A stretch of DNA of 64,000 nucleotides from assembly GCF_023634845.1 (NCBI RefSeq), contig NZ_JAMLJL010000003.1:310001-374000 (forward strand), given 5' to 3'. A program made the translations under genes and the position numbers. The notes under the pieces were generated by a model. That model searched no databases and had not been told where the DNA came from. It saw only the letters and a list, made by a program, of their open reading frames with translations. The stretch is from Flavobacterium amniphilum (GTDB taxonomy: Bacteria; Bacteroidota; Bacteroidia; Flavobacteriales; Flavobacteriaceae). This document shows positions 1-8,631 of this stretch, piece after piece; positions within the stretch are counted from its first letter, which is position 1, and every line of letters starts with the position of its first letter.

Positions 1-1
1 T

Positions 2-61
2 GACATTACCGGTGACGGAAAAATAAAGAAATGGCGTAAAGAACGTTTGATGATTGAGTAA
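2..61 (+). CDS. C-terminal end of a truncated upstream gene
   Basis: An open frame enters from the left edge and ends at TAA 59-61. The last 19 residues are visible (ending KKWRKERLMIE). The end is basic and hydrophilic. Nothing here identifies a family, and the protein lies mostly outside the window. The next gene starts 75 nt downstream. Confidence 0.4.
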   Translation, partial: DITGDGKIKKWRKERLMIE

Positions 62-136
62 AGCCGAAGGATCATCTCCTCCAATCTCCAAAACAAGAAC
101 GTAAGACAAAAAAACAATTAACCAACCATCAAAAAC

Positions 137-415
137 ATGAAACCAAAAAACTTAGCTGAATTAAGCGACCAGGAACTTTTACAAAAGAGCAAAACCCTAA
201 AAACCGGTAAAATAATTGATGCCGTGCTTGTTGGTTTTACCATTGGGATTGTTATTTACAGTGCGGTAAAAAGCGGTTTAGGCTTTTTTACCTTCTTCCC
301 TTTGCTCATCACCTATGTGGTTATTAAAAACTCGAAGAACAATGCGGTTTTAGCGCATGAAATCAGGAACGAGTTAAAATCCAGAAAACTGGTGGAGAAT
401 CAGGATGAAGCTTAA
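137..415 (+). CDS. small two-helix membrane protein, function unknown
   Basis: A 92-residue protein. The hydrophilic N-terminus (about 1-25, with LSDQELLQKSKTLKTG) is followed by two hydrophobic segments at about residues 27-44 and 48-64, then a charged tail. This layout matches a common small Bacteroidota membrane protein type, sometimes labelled redox-active disulfide protein 2-like. There is no cysteine in this one, so that name should not be read as a function. The ATG follows an AT-rich leader with no Shine-Dalgarno site, which is normal in this phylum. Confidence 0.7.
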   Translation: MKPKNLAELSDQELLQKSKTLKTGKIIDAVLVGFTIGIVIYSAVKSGLGFFTFFPLLITYVVIKNSKNNAVLAHEIRNELKSRKLVENQDEA

Positions 416-438
416 AAGAATTCCATGTAAAACAGTAA

Positions 439-876
439 ATGAAACACTTTATTAACCTAACTGCTTTTGTTTATATTTTCCTTTTGAGTGGTAAAGCAGC
501 ATATACCGAAGCTTTTAAAGCGAAAGACATCCAACAGGAACAGACCGACAACATCATTCTTGGCGAAGACATTAGCGAAATCAATGCTTATGTCAAAAAC
601 ATTTATGCGAAGAACGGAAAAACATGTGTAGACATAGATCTTGTCCAATTCAAGTACCGGAATACAGATGAACGGATAGTCATCAATAAAAATCCAAAAA
701 TCAGGACCTATATACTTGATAAAAACTCGTTGATTTATACTGATGACTGCAAAGAAGCCGGACCGTCTGATTTAATAAAGATCAGGGACCGGATATTAAA
801 AAACAAATCATTGCTTATTGTGGGGCAATCCAAAAGCGGCAAAATGGTGAGTATTAATTTTGGGTGTTTTGGGTAA
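439..876 (+). CDS. hypothetical exported protein
   Basis: A 145-residue protein with an N-terminal hydrophobic stretch (about 5-22, MKHFINLTAFVYIFLLSG), probably a signal peptide. The rest is a mixed, lysine-rich small domain with three cysteines (in KTCVD, DDCKE and FGCFG). I recognise no family. It starts 23 nt after the preceding stop and is followed 30 nt later by another small exported protein in the same direction, so 439-2083 may be one transcript of small secreted or lipoprotein genes. Confidence 0.6.
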   Translation: MKHFINLTAFVYIFLLSGKAAYTEAFKAKDIQQEQTDNIILGEDISEINAYVKNIYAKNGKTCVDIDLVQFKYRNTDERIVINKNPKIRTYILDKNSLIYTDDCKEAGPSDLIKIRDRILKNKSLLIVGQSKSGKMVSINFGCFG

Positions 877-906
877 AAAAGCAACATACAAATTATAATC
901 CAGCAC

Positions 907-1365
907 ATGAAAAACCTGCTTAATCTAATACTGTTATTCAGCTGCCTGTGTACGGCACAAATTGACCCTAAAAATGTAACATTCCGTTATATTACAAAAG
1001 GCCGTATCGGCGATTGTATTGATGTGGAATTTGAAGTCTGCCGGGATTCTTCTGTGTCAGTCTACAAATATATCGAGCGAAGAGAGTTTTCCGTAAGTGA
1101 CAACAAACCCCGGACGAAGGTAATGTCCGCTTTTGAAATCAGCAGAACAGTGTATGCTTCATTGATTAGTGAATTGGAAAACGCTTTCCGGTTAAAACCA
1201 GAAGAGGAAGAATACGATTGTTTTCACTCCAACTTACTCATTGTCCATTTCAGCAGAAACGGCAAAAAAGAAGAACTCTCGATGTCCTGCATTGAGCCTG
1301 ATGCAAATTCCACGGGACTGAAATTACTTAGGAAGTTACTGAAAATAATCAACGAAAAAAGTTAG
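907..1365 (+). CDS. hypothetical exported protein
   Basis: A 152-residue protein with a signal peptide (MKNLLNLILLFSCLCTAQ, likely cut after AQ as is typical here). The mature part has cysteines in GDCID, EVCRD, YDCFH and MSCIE, four residues that could form two disulfides in the periplasm. No family recognised. Same strand and close spacing as the genes either side. Confidence 0.6.
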   Translation: MKNLLNLILLFSCLCTAQIDPKNVTFRYITKGRIGDCIDVEFEVCRDSSVSVYKYIERREFSVSDNKPRTKVMSAFEISRTVYASLISELENAFRLKPEEEEYDCFHSNLLIVHFSRNGKKEELSMSCIEPDANSTGLKLLRKLLKIINEKS

Positions 1366-1456
1366 TCAAACCCTTCTTATTGCCGGTATTTACTTCTGCA
1401 ATACAGTTTTACTTTAAATCTCCGAAAATCCGTAACTTAGTGTATTGCTAAGCGTT

Positions 1457-2083
1457 ATGGTTATGAATGTTATATTGTTTTTCATTCTCATCACAGTCCT
1501 TCAGTCGTGTACGTCCAAAAAATATACGGTCATACGGCAACTTCCGAAAGGAATTAAATCAGCCATTGAGGAAAGATACGTCATCCTTAATGACCGGAAA
1601 GAACTTTTGCAGAAAAAGGAGATGATCTTTACGGGAAACGGTCGTATCCGATACTCCAGAACCGTTGATGCTTCCGGAAATTTAATGCAGGAAACCCACA
1701 AGAAGTTATGGTTCATAACCGAATCCTATCCCGATAAAGAGAAGTATTACTGTAAGACACGCTGGAAACCCGGACAACGTGAACGCATCAGTTGTTATAC
1801 CCAGAAACAATACAAGCAGAATGAAGCTGTTTATTATTACAATACTGACGGTACCATTGCTAAAATAGTGGATAATTTTACGACATTCCATACGCAGTAT
1901 TATTACTATACCGATAACGGACTTTCTAAAATAGTCACCAAAGACCAAAATGACCGGATGGTTGATGAGCTGTTGATATCCTGTATTTCAAAAGATGAAA
2001 GAGGGACCTGTTTGAAAGAAAGCAGGGTTTCGGATGCAACTGGCCGTAAAGAAGAATGGCATTTTGTGCCTGTTTATGAGTGA
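1457..2083 (+). CDS. putative lipoprotein, MORN/toxin-antitoxin-like repeats not certain
   Basis: 208 residues from ATG 1457. A TTG at 1445 in the same frame is a less likely start, and ATG 1463 is also possible. The N-terminus MVMNVILFFILITVLQSC is a lipoprotein signal with Cys18 as the lipid site. The mature protein has Tyr/Lys/Asp-rich segments such as YYYNTDGTIAKIVDN and YYYTDNGLSKIVTKDQNDR. These resemble the short Y-x-x-DG-x-I beta repeats of cell-surface YD/RHS-like or MORN-type proteins, but there are only two to three. Function unknown. Confidence 0.6.
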   Translation: MVMNVILFFILITVLQSCTSKKYTVIRQLPKGIKSAIEERYVILNDRKELLQKKEMIFTGNGRIRYSRTVDASGNLMQETHKKLWFITESYPDKEKYYCKTRWKPGQRERISCYTQKQYKQNEAVYYYNTDGTIAKIVDNFTTFHTQYYYYTDNGLSKIVTKDQNDRMVDELLISCISKDERGTCLKESRVSDATGRKEEWHFVPVYE

Positions 2084-2149
2084 TTGGAGAGCACGATTTG
2101 ATAAAAAAACTAACGTAATTAGCTTACAAAAATTAAAATTTGCACAAAA

Positions 2150-2182
2150 TTTGATGTATATAAAAAACAATCATTACTTTTG
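2150..2182 (+). promoter_or_regulatory. predicted Bacteroidota-type promoter of the toxin-antitoxin pair
   Basis: TTTG at 2150-2153, a 21-nt spacer and TACTTTTG at 2175-2182 fit the Bacteroidota consensus TTTG / TAnnTTTG. The antitoxin ATG lies 12 nt downstream, so the 5' leader would be very short. Confidence 0.5.
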
Positions 2183-2194
2183 TCTTAACTACTT

Positions 2195-2494
2195 ATGAAA
2201 AAGACTGTTAACATATTAGAAAAAATACCAAATTACGTTTTTTGGGACTTGGACATGAACAAACTCAACATCCAGGAAGATTATGATGTTATAATATCTC
2301 GCATCCTTATGTTTTCAGACTTATCAAATATCACTGAAAATTTATTGTTTTTAGAAAATATCTATACTAAAGAAATAATAAAAAAAGTAGCTATATCTTC
2401 AACTGAACGGATTTCAGATGAAATTTGTTCAGTTACCTCAAAAAGATACAATATTTCTATCAAAAGTAAATTCAACAAGTATGTACATCTCTAA
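2195..2494 (+). CDS. DUF6922-type antitoxin partner
   Basis: A 99-residue acidic/helical protein with the segment KIPNYVFWDLDMNKLNIQED, followed by an isoleucine-rich helix. The IPxYxFWDxDxxKLxxxxD pattern is typical of DUF6922-like proteins found just upstream of AbiEii-type nucleotidyltransferases, where they act as the presumed antitoxin. The C-terminus (SDEICSVTSKRYNISIKSKF) also looks like that family, which supports its own stop at 2494. It overlaps the partner gene. Strongly AT-rich compared with the genes on either side, suggesting recent transfer. Role inferred from family and context. Confidence 0.7.
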   Translation: MKKTVNILEKIPNYVFWDLDMNKLNIQEDYDVIISRILMFSDLSNITENLLFLENIYTKEIIKKVAISSTERISDEICSVTSKRYNISIKSKFNKYVHL

Positions 2495-3206
2495 TGAATT
2501 AGAGACAACTATTAAAGAATTACAACAATTAGATTCATTAAATAGTTTCTATTTAGCTGGTGGCAGTAATTTAGCAATAAGATATTCTCACAGGGAATCA
2601 ATTGATATTGATTTGTTTTGCGAAAATATCATTGGTGTTAGTGGTTTTGAGCTAATCGAAAAAGAAATAAAAGAAACATTCAAAGACAGAGTCCTGTCTA
2701 TTACTTATCCTACAAAACAAAATGATGAGCTCGTTTTTCTTCGAACTATTATTTCAACGAATAAAACAAATATTAAAGTTGAAATAATACAAGGATTTAA
2801 ATTATTCAATCCAATTGAATTAATCAATGAAATAAGACTTGCCAGCGAGATTGACATAGGTCTTTTTAAATTAGATTCCATAACCAACAGATATGCAGAG
2901 AAAGATTTATATGATTTAGATTATATAACTGAAAACCGAAATCATTCTTTAAACAAACTAATGGAATTGTACGAAAAAAGAAAAAGCTATTATATTGAAA
3001 ATGAGATAAACACAATATTCAGTTTATCAAATGAATATTGCCCTATTGAAAATACTGAATTATTGATTTTAGAAAATCACAAAAAAGACAAAGAAAGAAT
3101 ACCTTTCCATTCAGAATCAAAGCTAAAAAACAATAAAACATTACTTACATATCACAAGTCAAATTGGAAGATAAAAGTAAATACTTATTTAAAAGAGAAT
3201 AAATAA
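2481..3206 (+). CDS. AbiEii/AbiGii-type nucleotidyltransferase toxin
   Basis: 241 residues from ATG 2481, overlapping the antitoxin by 14 nt. An in-frame ATG at 2418 would give 262 residues, but the family usually has about 25-30 residues before the GG motif, which favours 2481. The nucleotidyltransferase core is clear: FYLAGGSNLAIRYSHRESID followed by IDLF, giving GGSxLA and the D-x-D metal pair. A second acidic strand (TNIKVEIIQ) follows. Family members are cytoplasmic type IV-like toxins and phage-defence proteins that transfer nucleotides, in some cases to tRNA. AT-rich like its partner. Confidence 0.8.
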   Translation: MYISNELETTIKELQQLDSLNSFYLAGGSNLAIRYSHRESIDIDLFCENIIGVSGFELIEKEIKETFKDRVLSITYPTKQNDELVFLRTIISTNKTNIKVEIIQGFKLFNPIELINEIRLASEIDIGLFKLDSITNRYAEKDLYDLDYITENRNHSLNKLMELYEKRKSYYIENEINTIFSLSNEYCPIENTELLILENHKKDKERIPFHSESKLKNNKTLLTYHKSNWKIKVNTYLKENK

Positions 3207-3326
3207 AAAAGCATTCTTTACTACATTTTAAGCAATAATTATTGACTATCCTTTCCATTTTTTATTTACCATAAATAGAAATTATTTTCTATGAGAAATC
3301 CTGTTTAACATACCCGCCTATTTTTA

Positions 3327-3334
3327 TATATTTG
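3327..3334 (+). promoter_or_regulatory. possible -7 promoter element (TATATTTG)
   Basis: TATATTTG matches TAnnTTTG and lies 26 nt before the ATG at 3361. The -33 position has only a poor match (TGTTTAAC near 3302), so this is a weak call. Confidence 0.35.
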
Positions 3335-3360
3335 ATTGCGGCAAAACCACTCACAATCAA

Positions 3361-4881
3361 ATGAAAACAACGGACGACTTATTTGTATTGATAAAATCCC
3401 TGACTAAAACCGAGAAAAGGTATTTTAAAATTTACACTTCCAAAGGGAAAGATTCGTCTACGAAACACAATTACCTCAAGTTGTTTGATGCCATTGAAAA
3501 GCAGAAAACGTATAACGAGGAAGAAGTGATTGCTACCTTTTCAGACAGTAAGTTCATCAAACACCTGCCTTCGGAAAAGAACTACCTGTACAATCTGATT
3601 CTGAAGACGCTGCATTTGTACCATTCGGCGTCTGATGACAACATCAAAGCCGCGGAGTTGCTGCATTACTCTGAAATATTGTATAGCCGGGGACTTTTCA
3701 ATCAAAGTGAGAAACTGATTGACAAATACAAAAAAGTGGCTTTGACCCATGAAATGCCGGTACAGTTAATCAAATCAACCCGTCACCGGATTGCTTTATC
3801 GTTACAATCATCCAAGAATTCCAAGAAACTGGAGCGGGAGTTAATCCAAACCATCCATGATTCGAAACTCGCTTTGGAAAAGATCCAGAACCTGCAGGAA
3901 TACCGGGAATTATATGTCCAGTTTTTGCTACTGATCCGGAAAGAAGGAGAATACATCCGGAATGATTCGGGACAATCGAAATTCACACCCATCCTCAACC
4001 ACCGTTTGATGTCTGACGAAAGTCTGGCACTCACCAATGATGCCAAGGCCATATTCCATTACATCAGCAATACCTACCAATATATAATCGGGGAAGGTTT
4101 GGAAAGCAATTACAACTACTATTCGGAACTGACCCAAAAAGAAGCATTTGATCTTTCCGAAGAAACCAGAAGACTTTCCAACTTCTGTGAAATCTGTATC
4201 AAAATGGGCAAGTACAGTGATGCCATGATCTTACTTGAGAAAATGAAATCATTGCCCGCCAAATCATTTCTGGAAAAAGGCAAACAGTTTTACCGGTATT
4301 ATGACAATCTGCTCTCCCTGTATAACCAGACCGGGGAATTTGAAAAAGCTGAACAACTGGTTACTACGGTAAAAACAGGTATCAAACAATACGAAACCGT
4401 TATCCATAAATCCAAGATAATCAGTTTATACTTTCACTTTGCTTATTCCTATTTTGGCGTTAAGGATTATAAAAACGCGTTACAACAGATTCATTACATT
4501 GTAAACGACCCTTCTGATCTCCGAAGGGATATCCTTTGCCATACCCGCATGTTGCAACTTATGATTTACCTTGAGACCAATGATATGCTTTCGATAGAAC
4601 ATCTTGTAAAGTCCAGCCGTTATTTCTTTTCCACAAGGGAAAAACTGTATAAATACGAAGAAGCCCTTTTTTCATTCTTTAAGAGGATTTACCTGATTAC
4701 GGATGAAAAAGAAAAAGCCAAATTATACACACGGTTACATTTAGAGCTCACCGCAATTTCCAGACCCTTTACTGAAAAGGAAATCAACTTTTACACCCAT
4801 CAGATTAATTGGATTGAAAGCAAAATCAGCAACAGTTGTTTTGTTGAAACCTTAAAATCAAACCATAATTTATTCGCTTAA
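3361..4881 (+). CDS. large alpha-helical (TPR-like) protein of unknown function
   Basis: 506 residues, no signal peptide, helical throughout. It opens with DDLFVLIKSLTKTEKRYFKI, an N-terminus seen in a family of Bacteroidota cytoplasmic helical-repeat proteins. TPR-like helices lie in the centre and C-terminus (EKAEQLVTTVKTGIKQYETV, FAYSYFGVKDYKNALQQIHY). It stands alone, with 150 nt before it and about 245 nt after it. Families of this shape act as protein-protein scaffolds. No catalytic motif is visible. Confidence 0.7.
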   Translation: MKTTDDLFVLIKSLTKTEKRYFKIYTSKGKDSSTKHNYLKLFDAIEKQKTYNEEEVIATFSDSKFIKHLPSEKNYLYNLILKTLHLYHSASDDNIKAAELLHYSEILYSRGLFNQSEKLIDKYKKVALTHEMPVQLIKSTRHRIALSLQSSKNSKKLERELIQTIHDSKLALEKIQNLQEYRELYVQFLLLIRKEGEYIRNDSGQSKFTPILNHRLMSDESLALTNDAKAIFHYISNTYQYIIGEGLESNYNYYSELTQKEAFDLSEETRRLSNFCEICIKMGKYSDAMILLEKMKSLPAKSFLEKGKQFYRYYDNLLSLYNQTGEFEKAEQLVTTVKTGIKQYETVIHKSKIISLYFHFAYSYFGVKDYKNALQQIHYIVNDPSDLRRDILCHTRMLQLMIYLETNDMLSIEHLVKSSRYFFSTREKLYKYEEALFSFFKRIYLITDEKEKAKLYTRLHLELTAISRPFTEKEINFYTHQINWIESKISNSCFVETLKSNHNLFA

Positions 4882-5127
4882 AAAACAGTTAGAAATCCAA
4901 AAAAGAATCATTTTATATTTCTCTTAATAACGGTCATCACACGCTGTAAACCATCTCTTTAGCCCAATCACCAAAACAATTAACCCATTGATTATCATAG
5001 ATTTTACCTTTGCTTAAAAATTATTTAAAGTAAGCAGGCAGTTTGAATTCCAAAAGTTGGCCTAAATTTTACTTTCTTCCTTTTTCTTCCCTTGTTAGGT
5101 TTGCGCAACCAATTAAAAAAACTAACA

Positions 5128-7095
5128 ATGAAAAAACTCTATTTTACGTTATTATGTCTTGGAATCCAGAGCATAATGACCTCACAGACAACCCTTGTAA
5201 ATACCGGGTCCTCCTGGAAATATTTAGACAACGGTTCCAATCAGGGAACGGCATGGAGAGCCACAACCATAGATGAAACGGGATGGTTACAAGGAAATGC
5301 CCAACTGGGATATGGGGACGGAGATGAAGCAACCGTTGTGAGTTACGGACCGAGTTCTAGCAGTAAATACATTACCACTTACTTCAGAAGAACATTTACA
5401 GTTACCGATGCAAGCTTATACCTGAATTATACTTTAAACGTAAAAAGAGATGACGGCGTTGCTGTTTATGTGAATGGCAATGAAGTTTACAGAGATAATT
5501 TAGCAGCCGGTGCATCCAATACAACTTTAGCTACACTTGCCAGTGATGACGGGGCTGGCTTTCAGACTACAACATTACCGGCAGGCACATTTGTAACAGG
5601 GAGCAATACAATAGCGGTAGAAATCCACCAGAATGCGGCCAACAGTTCGGACATCAGTTTTGATTTAGGGCTTATCGGTAATACAACAGCTGCACCATCA
5701 GTTTCCCAGAAACATATCAGATGGGGAACTACAAAAAACACATTGGAAGGCTTAACTGTTTCATGGACAAATGCAACTACTGCCACCACCGATCAGATCA
5801 AATGGGGATATACGACCGGATATGAACAGGGAACTTCCAATGTTTCTTCAAGAGCGGGTTATGCGGCAGCTACGAATAAGTTTTTCAGCTTCACCTTTCC
5901 GGGTGTGTTGACCCCTAATGCAACGATATACTATTCACTGTATGATTCGGTATCCGGTGTTTGGTCGGCCCAGAAAACCTACACCACTTCCCCACCTTTG
6001 AATACCAATACCTTTTCGTTTGCGGCGGTGGGTGACAGCCGTACCAATGTAGGCGTATGGAATACCATTTCCAACTTAACCCATGCGAAGAATCCTGCAT
6101 TTGTGGTATTCAACGGAGATATTGTAGATACCGGAAGTTCGGCATCACAATGGGATGCGTGGTTTGACAACGGATCAGGTCTGATCAATAATAAATTGAT
6201 TTTACATGCCCAAGGGAACCATGATGTGGCATCAGCTTCATACTATCAGAACATATTTGATTTACCTAAAAACAATACTCCTGCCACTGAATTGTATTAT
6301 TCAGTCGATTATGGAGAAGCTATTTTCATCTGTTTAAATTCGGAGACACCGGCTGATGCGGCTCAATATTCATGGTTGACCAGTACTTTGGCCGCCAATG
6401 CCAACAAGAAATGGAAAATCATTTCGTTCCACAGGCCTTTTTACACTGTAGGTCCACACGCAGGGGAGATGGATGCCCAATGGAACACCTGGTTTAAAGC
6501 CTTTGACGATTATGGGGTGGATTTACTTTTAACCGGTCACGATCATTTATATGAAAGATTCAAGCCTATCAACAGAAATGTAAGCACAACTGTTCCCGTA
6601 GCCAATTACGGCAGTTTAGCTGGGGAAGGCAGATGCCAGGTCGTTTGCGGAGGAGCCGGAGCCCCCTTGTACACACCGGGAACCTCTTCTTTATTGCAAG
6701 CGTTTAAATCAGATTACCATTATGTGATGTTTGATGTGACCAATACGACACTTTGCGGAACCGTTTATGATGATACCAATGCGGTTATTGATAATTTCTG
6801 TATCAACAAGCCGTATTTGTCGACTGACCCACCAAAAGAAACTTTCTATCCGATTAAATTGTATCCGAACCCGGTAAAAGAATCCTTCAAAGTGGACTAT
6901 TCTTCCCCGAATACCGGAGATGTAAAAATCAACATCTATGATATCAAAGGAAAATTAGTTGCTTCGGAAAAGGCCATGAAAGAGAATACCGAATTCACCT
7001 ACAGTTATAATGCTTCTTCATTAAAAGCAGGTGTATATGTATTTGAAATCCAGATGAACAACCAGAAAGACAGTTCGATCTTAATCCGTCAGTAA
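5128..7095 (+). CDS. secreted calcineurin-like metallophosphatase with T9SS sorting domain
   Basis: 655 residues from ATG 5128 (MKKLYFTLLCLGIQSIMTSQ signal peptide; an in-frame ATG at 5092 would bury the signal). In order: a beta-sandwich/carbohydrate-module-like domain (about 25-190, with RRTFTVTD and DDGVAVYVNGNEV), a purple-acid-phosphatase-type fibronectin III domain (about 195-295), a metallophosphoesterase domain, and a type A T9SS C-terminal domain (from about 580: KLYPNPVKESF, ending SSILIRQ). Metal-binding motifs are complete: GDS 302-304, GDIVDTG 330-336, GNHD 363-366, a later SFHRPF histidine and GHDH 470-473. Predicted to hydrolyse phosphoesters at the cell surface or outside the cell; the substrate cannot be told. 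Confidence 0.88.
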   Translation: MKKLYFTLLCLGIQSIMTSQTTLVNTGSSWKYLDNGSNQGTAWRATTIDETGWLQGNAQLGYGDGDEATVVSYGPSSSSKYITTYFRRTFTVTDASLYLNYTLNVKRDDGVAVYVNGNEVYRDNLAAGASNTTLATLASDDGAGFQTTTLPAGTFVTGSNTIAVEIHQNAANSSDISFDLGLIGNTTAAPSVSQKHIRWGTTKNTLEGLTVSWTNATTATTDQIKWGYTTGYEQGTSNVSSRAGYAAATNKFFSFTFPGVLTPNATIYYSLYDSVSGVWSAQKTYTTSPPLNTNTFSFAAVGDSRTNVGVWNTISNLTHAKNPAFVVFNGDIVDTGSSASQWDAWFDNGSGLINNKLILHAQGNHDVASASYYQNIFDLPKNNTPATELYYSVDYGEAIFICLNSETPADAAQYSWLTSTLAANANKKWKIISFHRPFYTVGPHAGEMDAQWNTWFKAFDDYGVDLLLTGHDHLYERFKPINRNVSTTVPVANYGSLAGEGRCQVVCGGAGAPLYTPGTSSLLQAFKSDYHYVMFDVTNTTLCGTVYDDTNAVIDNFCINKPYLSTDPPKETFYPIKLYPNPVKESFKVDYSSPNTGDVKINIYDIKGKLVASEKAMKENTEFTYSYNASSLKAGVYVFEIQMNNQKDSSILIRQ

Positions 7096-7118
7096 TCACT
7101 GAAAAACTTACTATAACT

Positions 7119-7526
7119 ATGCTGAGATTTTATATTGCAACTGTAAACGACAAACTGGAGATACTGGCCAAGATTGGTGTCTTCGGCACCTTTCTGGGAC
7201 ACGGGATCGTGGCTATCGGAGTCAATCCGAAATGGATTCCTTTACTGACCTGTTATGGATTCAGTGAAGAGCAGGCGGTTGCAATCATGCCACTCATTGG
7301 CATAGCTGATATTATTGTTGCACTTACTATTTTATTATATCCCATCAGGGCGGTCGTGGTTTGGGCGGTCCTGTGGGCCCTCATGGCTGCATTAAGCCGG
7401 CCGATATCCGGTGAACGGTTTGTGGAGTTTGTAGAGCGGTCGGCCAACTGGTGCCTGCCTTTACTGTTGCTTTTATTGCTTGGGATTCCCAATGACCTTA
7501 AAAGCTGGTTTAAAACAAAAGAATGA
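7119..7526 (+). CDS. DoxX-like integral membrane protein
   Basis: 135 residues with about four hydrophobic segments (about 17-36, 54-75, 80-95 and 110-125). The pattern GTFLGHGIVAIG, then LIGIADIIVALTILLYPIRA, then SRPISGERFVEFVERSANW is typical of DoxX-like proteins of Bacteroidota. The family sits in the inner membrane; its function is mostly unproven. It starts 23 nt after the phosphatase stop and ends in a strong terminator, so the two may be co-transcribed. Confidence 0.7.
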   Translation: MLRFYIATVNDKLEILAKIGVFGTFLGHGIVAIGVNPKWIPLLTCYGFSEEQAVAIMPLIGIADIIVALTILLYPIRAVVVWAVLWALMAALSRPISGERFVEFVERSANWCLPLLLLLLLGIPNDLKSWFKTKE

Positions 7527-7532
7527 GAAAAA

Positions 7533-7560
7533 GAGGACCTTGAGTCCTCTTTTTGTTTTT
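7533..7560 (+). terminator. Rho-independent terminator
   Basis: GAGGAC (7533-7538), a 5-nt loop and GTCCTC (7544-7549), followed by a T-rich tract to 7560. It lies 7 nt after the DoxX-like gene. Confidence 0.85.
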
Positions 7561-7567
7561 AACTGAT

Positions 7568-7790
7568 GAGACGGAAGCATTCCGTCTCTACTGCACTTTG
7601 ATTGCACTTTGATTGCACTTGGCTTCGAGAACCTCAGCCACCGTTTTGCACTTACGGGCAAACCGGAACCGGGTATCTTTATTGTGTTAGTGAAAAAAAT
7701 ATTTGAGTTTAACCGCTGTCAGGGTTTGATACTTCGACAGGCTCAGTAACCGCAGCTGACAGGGTTGCTTTGCGGATTTTGACTTCATGA
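7568..7790. repeat. composite intergenic repeat, copy 1
   Basis: The 7561-7879 gap has no gene and is built from modules. A perfect 9-bp hairpin GAGACGGAA/TTCCGTCTC (7568-7588) comes first, then 2.6 copies of an 11-nt unit TTGCACTTTGA (7592-7620). Next are ACTTGGCTTCG...CTCAGCCACCG (7617-7643), GGCAAACCGGAA then CTTTATTGTGT (7657-7687), and the paired arms AACCGCTGTCAGGGTT (7711-7726) and AACCGCAGCTGACAGGGTT (7748-7766), which can fold on each other. The same modules recur at 61182-61469 and 63597-63645. Confidence 0.75.
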
Positions 7791-7879
7791 ATTGACAGAT
7801 TAAACCTAAAAAACAGCCCCGGAATTATACTACTTTCGGTATATTTGTAAACATCAGCACTAAAAACCGAAACCTTAAA

Positions 7880-8542
7880 ATGAGAACACTTATTGTTATT
7901 CTATTTTTCACGATTTCCACTTCATTTTTTGCCCAAAGCAATGAAATTCAAGCATTATTTGAGGCTTGTTCCAAAGATGCAGTGCCTGATGATTTTGACT
8001 ATTTTAATTTAGTCGATTCAAGTTTTATAATGACATTTGACAGATACGATTTGGATGTAGTAGATGATAAAGAATTTCTCGAAAAATACAAGGACTTTAA
8101 TCCTGAAGAATTTGCCCAAAAAGCCAAATCAACAAAAAAAATCAACTGGCGCCAATTCAACCATCCAAAAGCCAGAATGTATTCTTTTGATTCCATTCCC
8201 AAATTTCCATGCTGTATGAGAAATAATATTGTCGTATTGAGTGATGAAGAATCGGTCCTGAAAATTAGTTTTGTTGCCTATAATCAACTCCGGATCGAAA
8301 CCGGAAAAAACAGAAGCGAAGAAGAAATCAATGAACTAGCTGAAGCTGCGTGGGATCATTATGAAAAAAGTACCGCAAAAGAAAAGAAAGTGTATTTCAA
8401 ATTTTCGACACCTGTCTTTTCCGAAAATAAAAAGTATGCATTGATTAAGATTAACAATTCCGGGAGTGGAAAATATTATGTTTACAAATTAGAGAATGGG
8501 CTATGGAAAAACATATACCGATTTGGATATTGGGTGGGCTAG
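7880..8542 (+). CDS. hypothetical exported protein
   Basis: 220 residues with a signal peptide (MRTLIVILFFTISTSFFAQ, cut after AQ). The mature part is charged, with Phe/Tyr-rich strands at the end (KYYVYKLENGLWKNIYRFGY), as in small periplasmic or surface proteins. TATATTTG at 7840-7847 is a candidate -7 element. No family recognised. The downstream gap of about 90 nt shows nothing notable. Confidence 0.6.
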   Translation: MRTLIVILFFTISTSFFAQSNEIQALFEACSKDAVPDDFDYFNLVDSSFIMTFDRYDLDVVDDKEFLEKYKDFNPEEFAQKAKSTKKINWRQFNHPKARMYSFDSIPKFPCCMRNNIVVLSDEESVLKISFVAYNQLRIETGKNRSEEEINELAEAAWDHYEKSTAKEKKVYFKFSTPVFSENKKYALIKINNSGSGKYYVYKLENGLWKNIYRFGYWVG

Positions 8543-8631
8543 CAACTCCAATCAATCTTTCCCCATTTCATTTATTTAAACCTAATTCCACGCCAATACC
8601 ACTTTAGCACAAAAGAAACCATTTCATAATT

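Noticed and set aside
2418..2480. Longer start for the AbiEii-type gene
   Set aside because: Would overlap the antitoxin by 77 nt and give a longer lead before the GGS motif than the family has.
5043..5276. 77-residue frame before the metallophosphatase
   Set aside because: Overlaps the phosphatase start in another frame and has no support.
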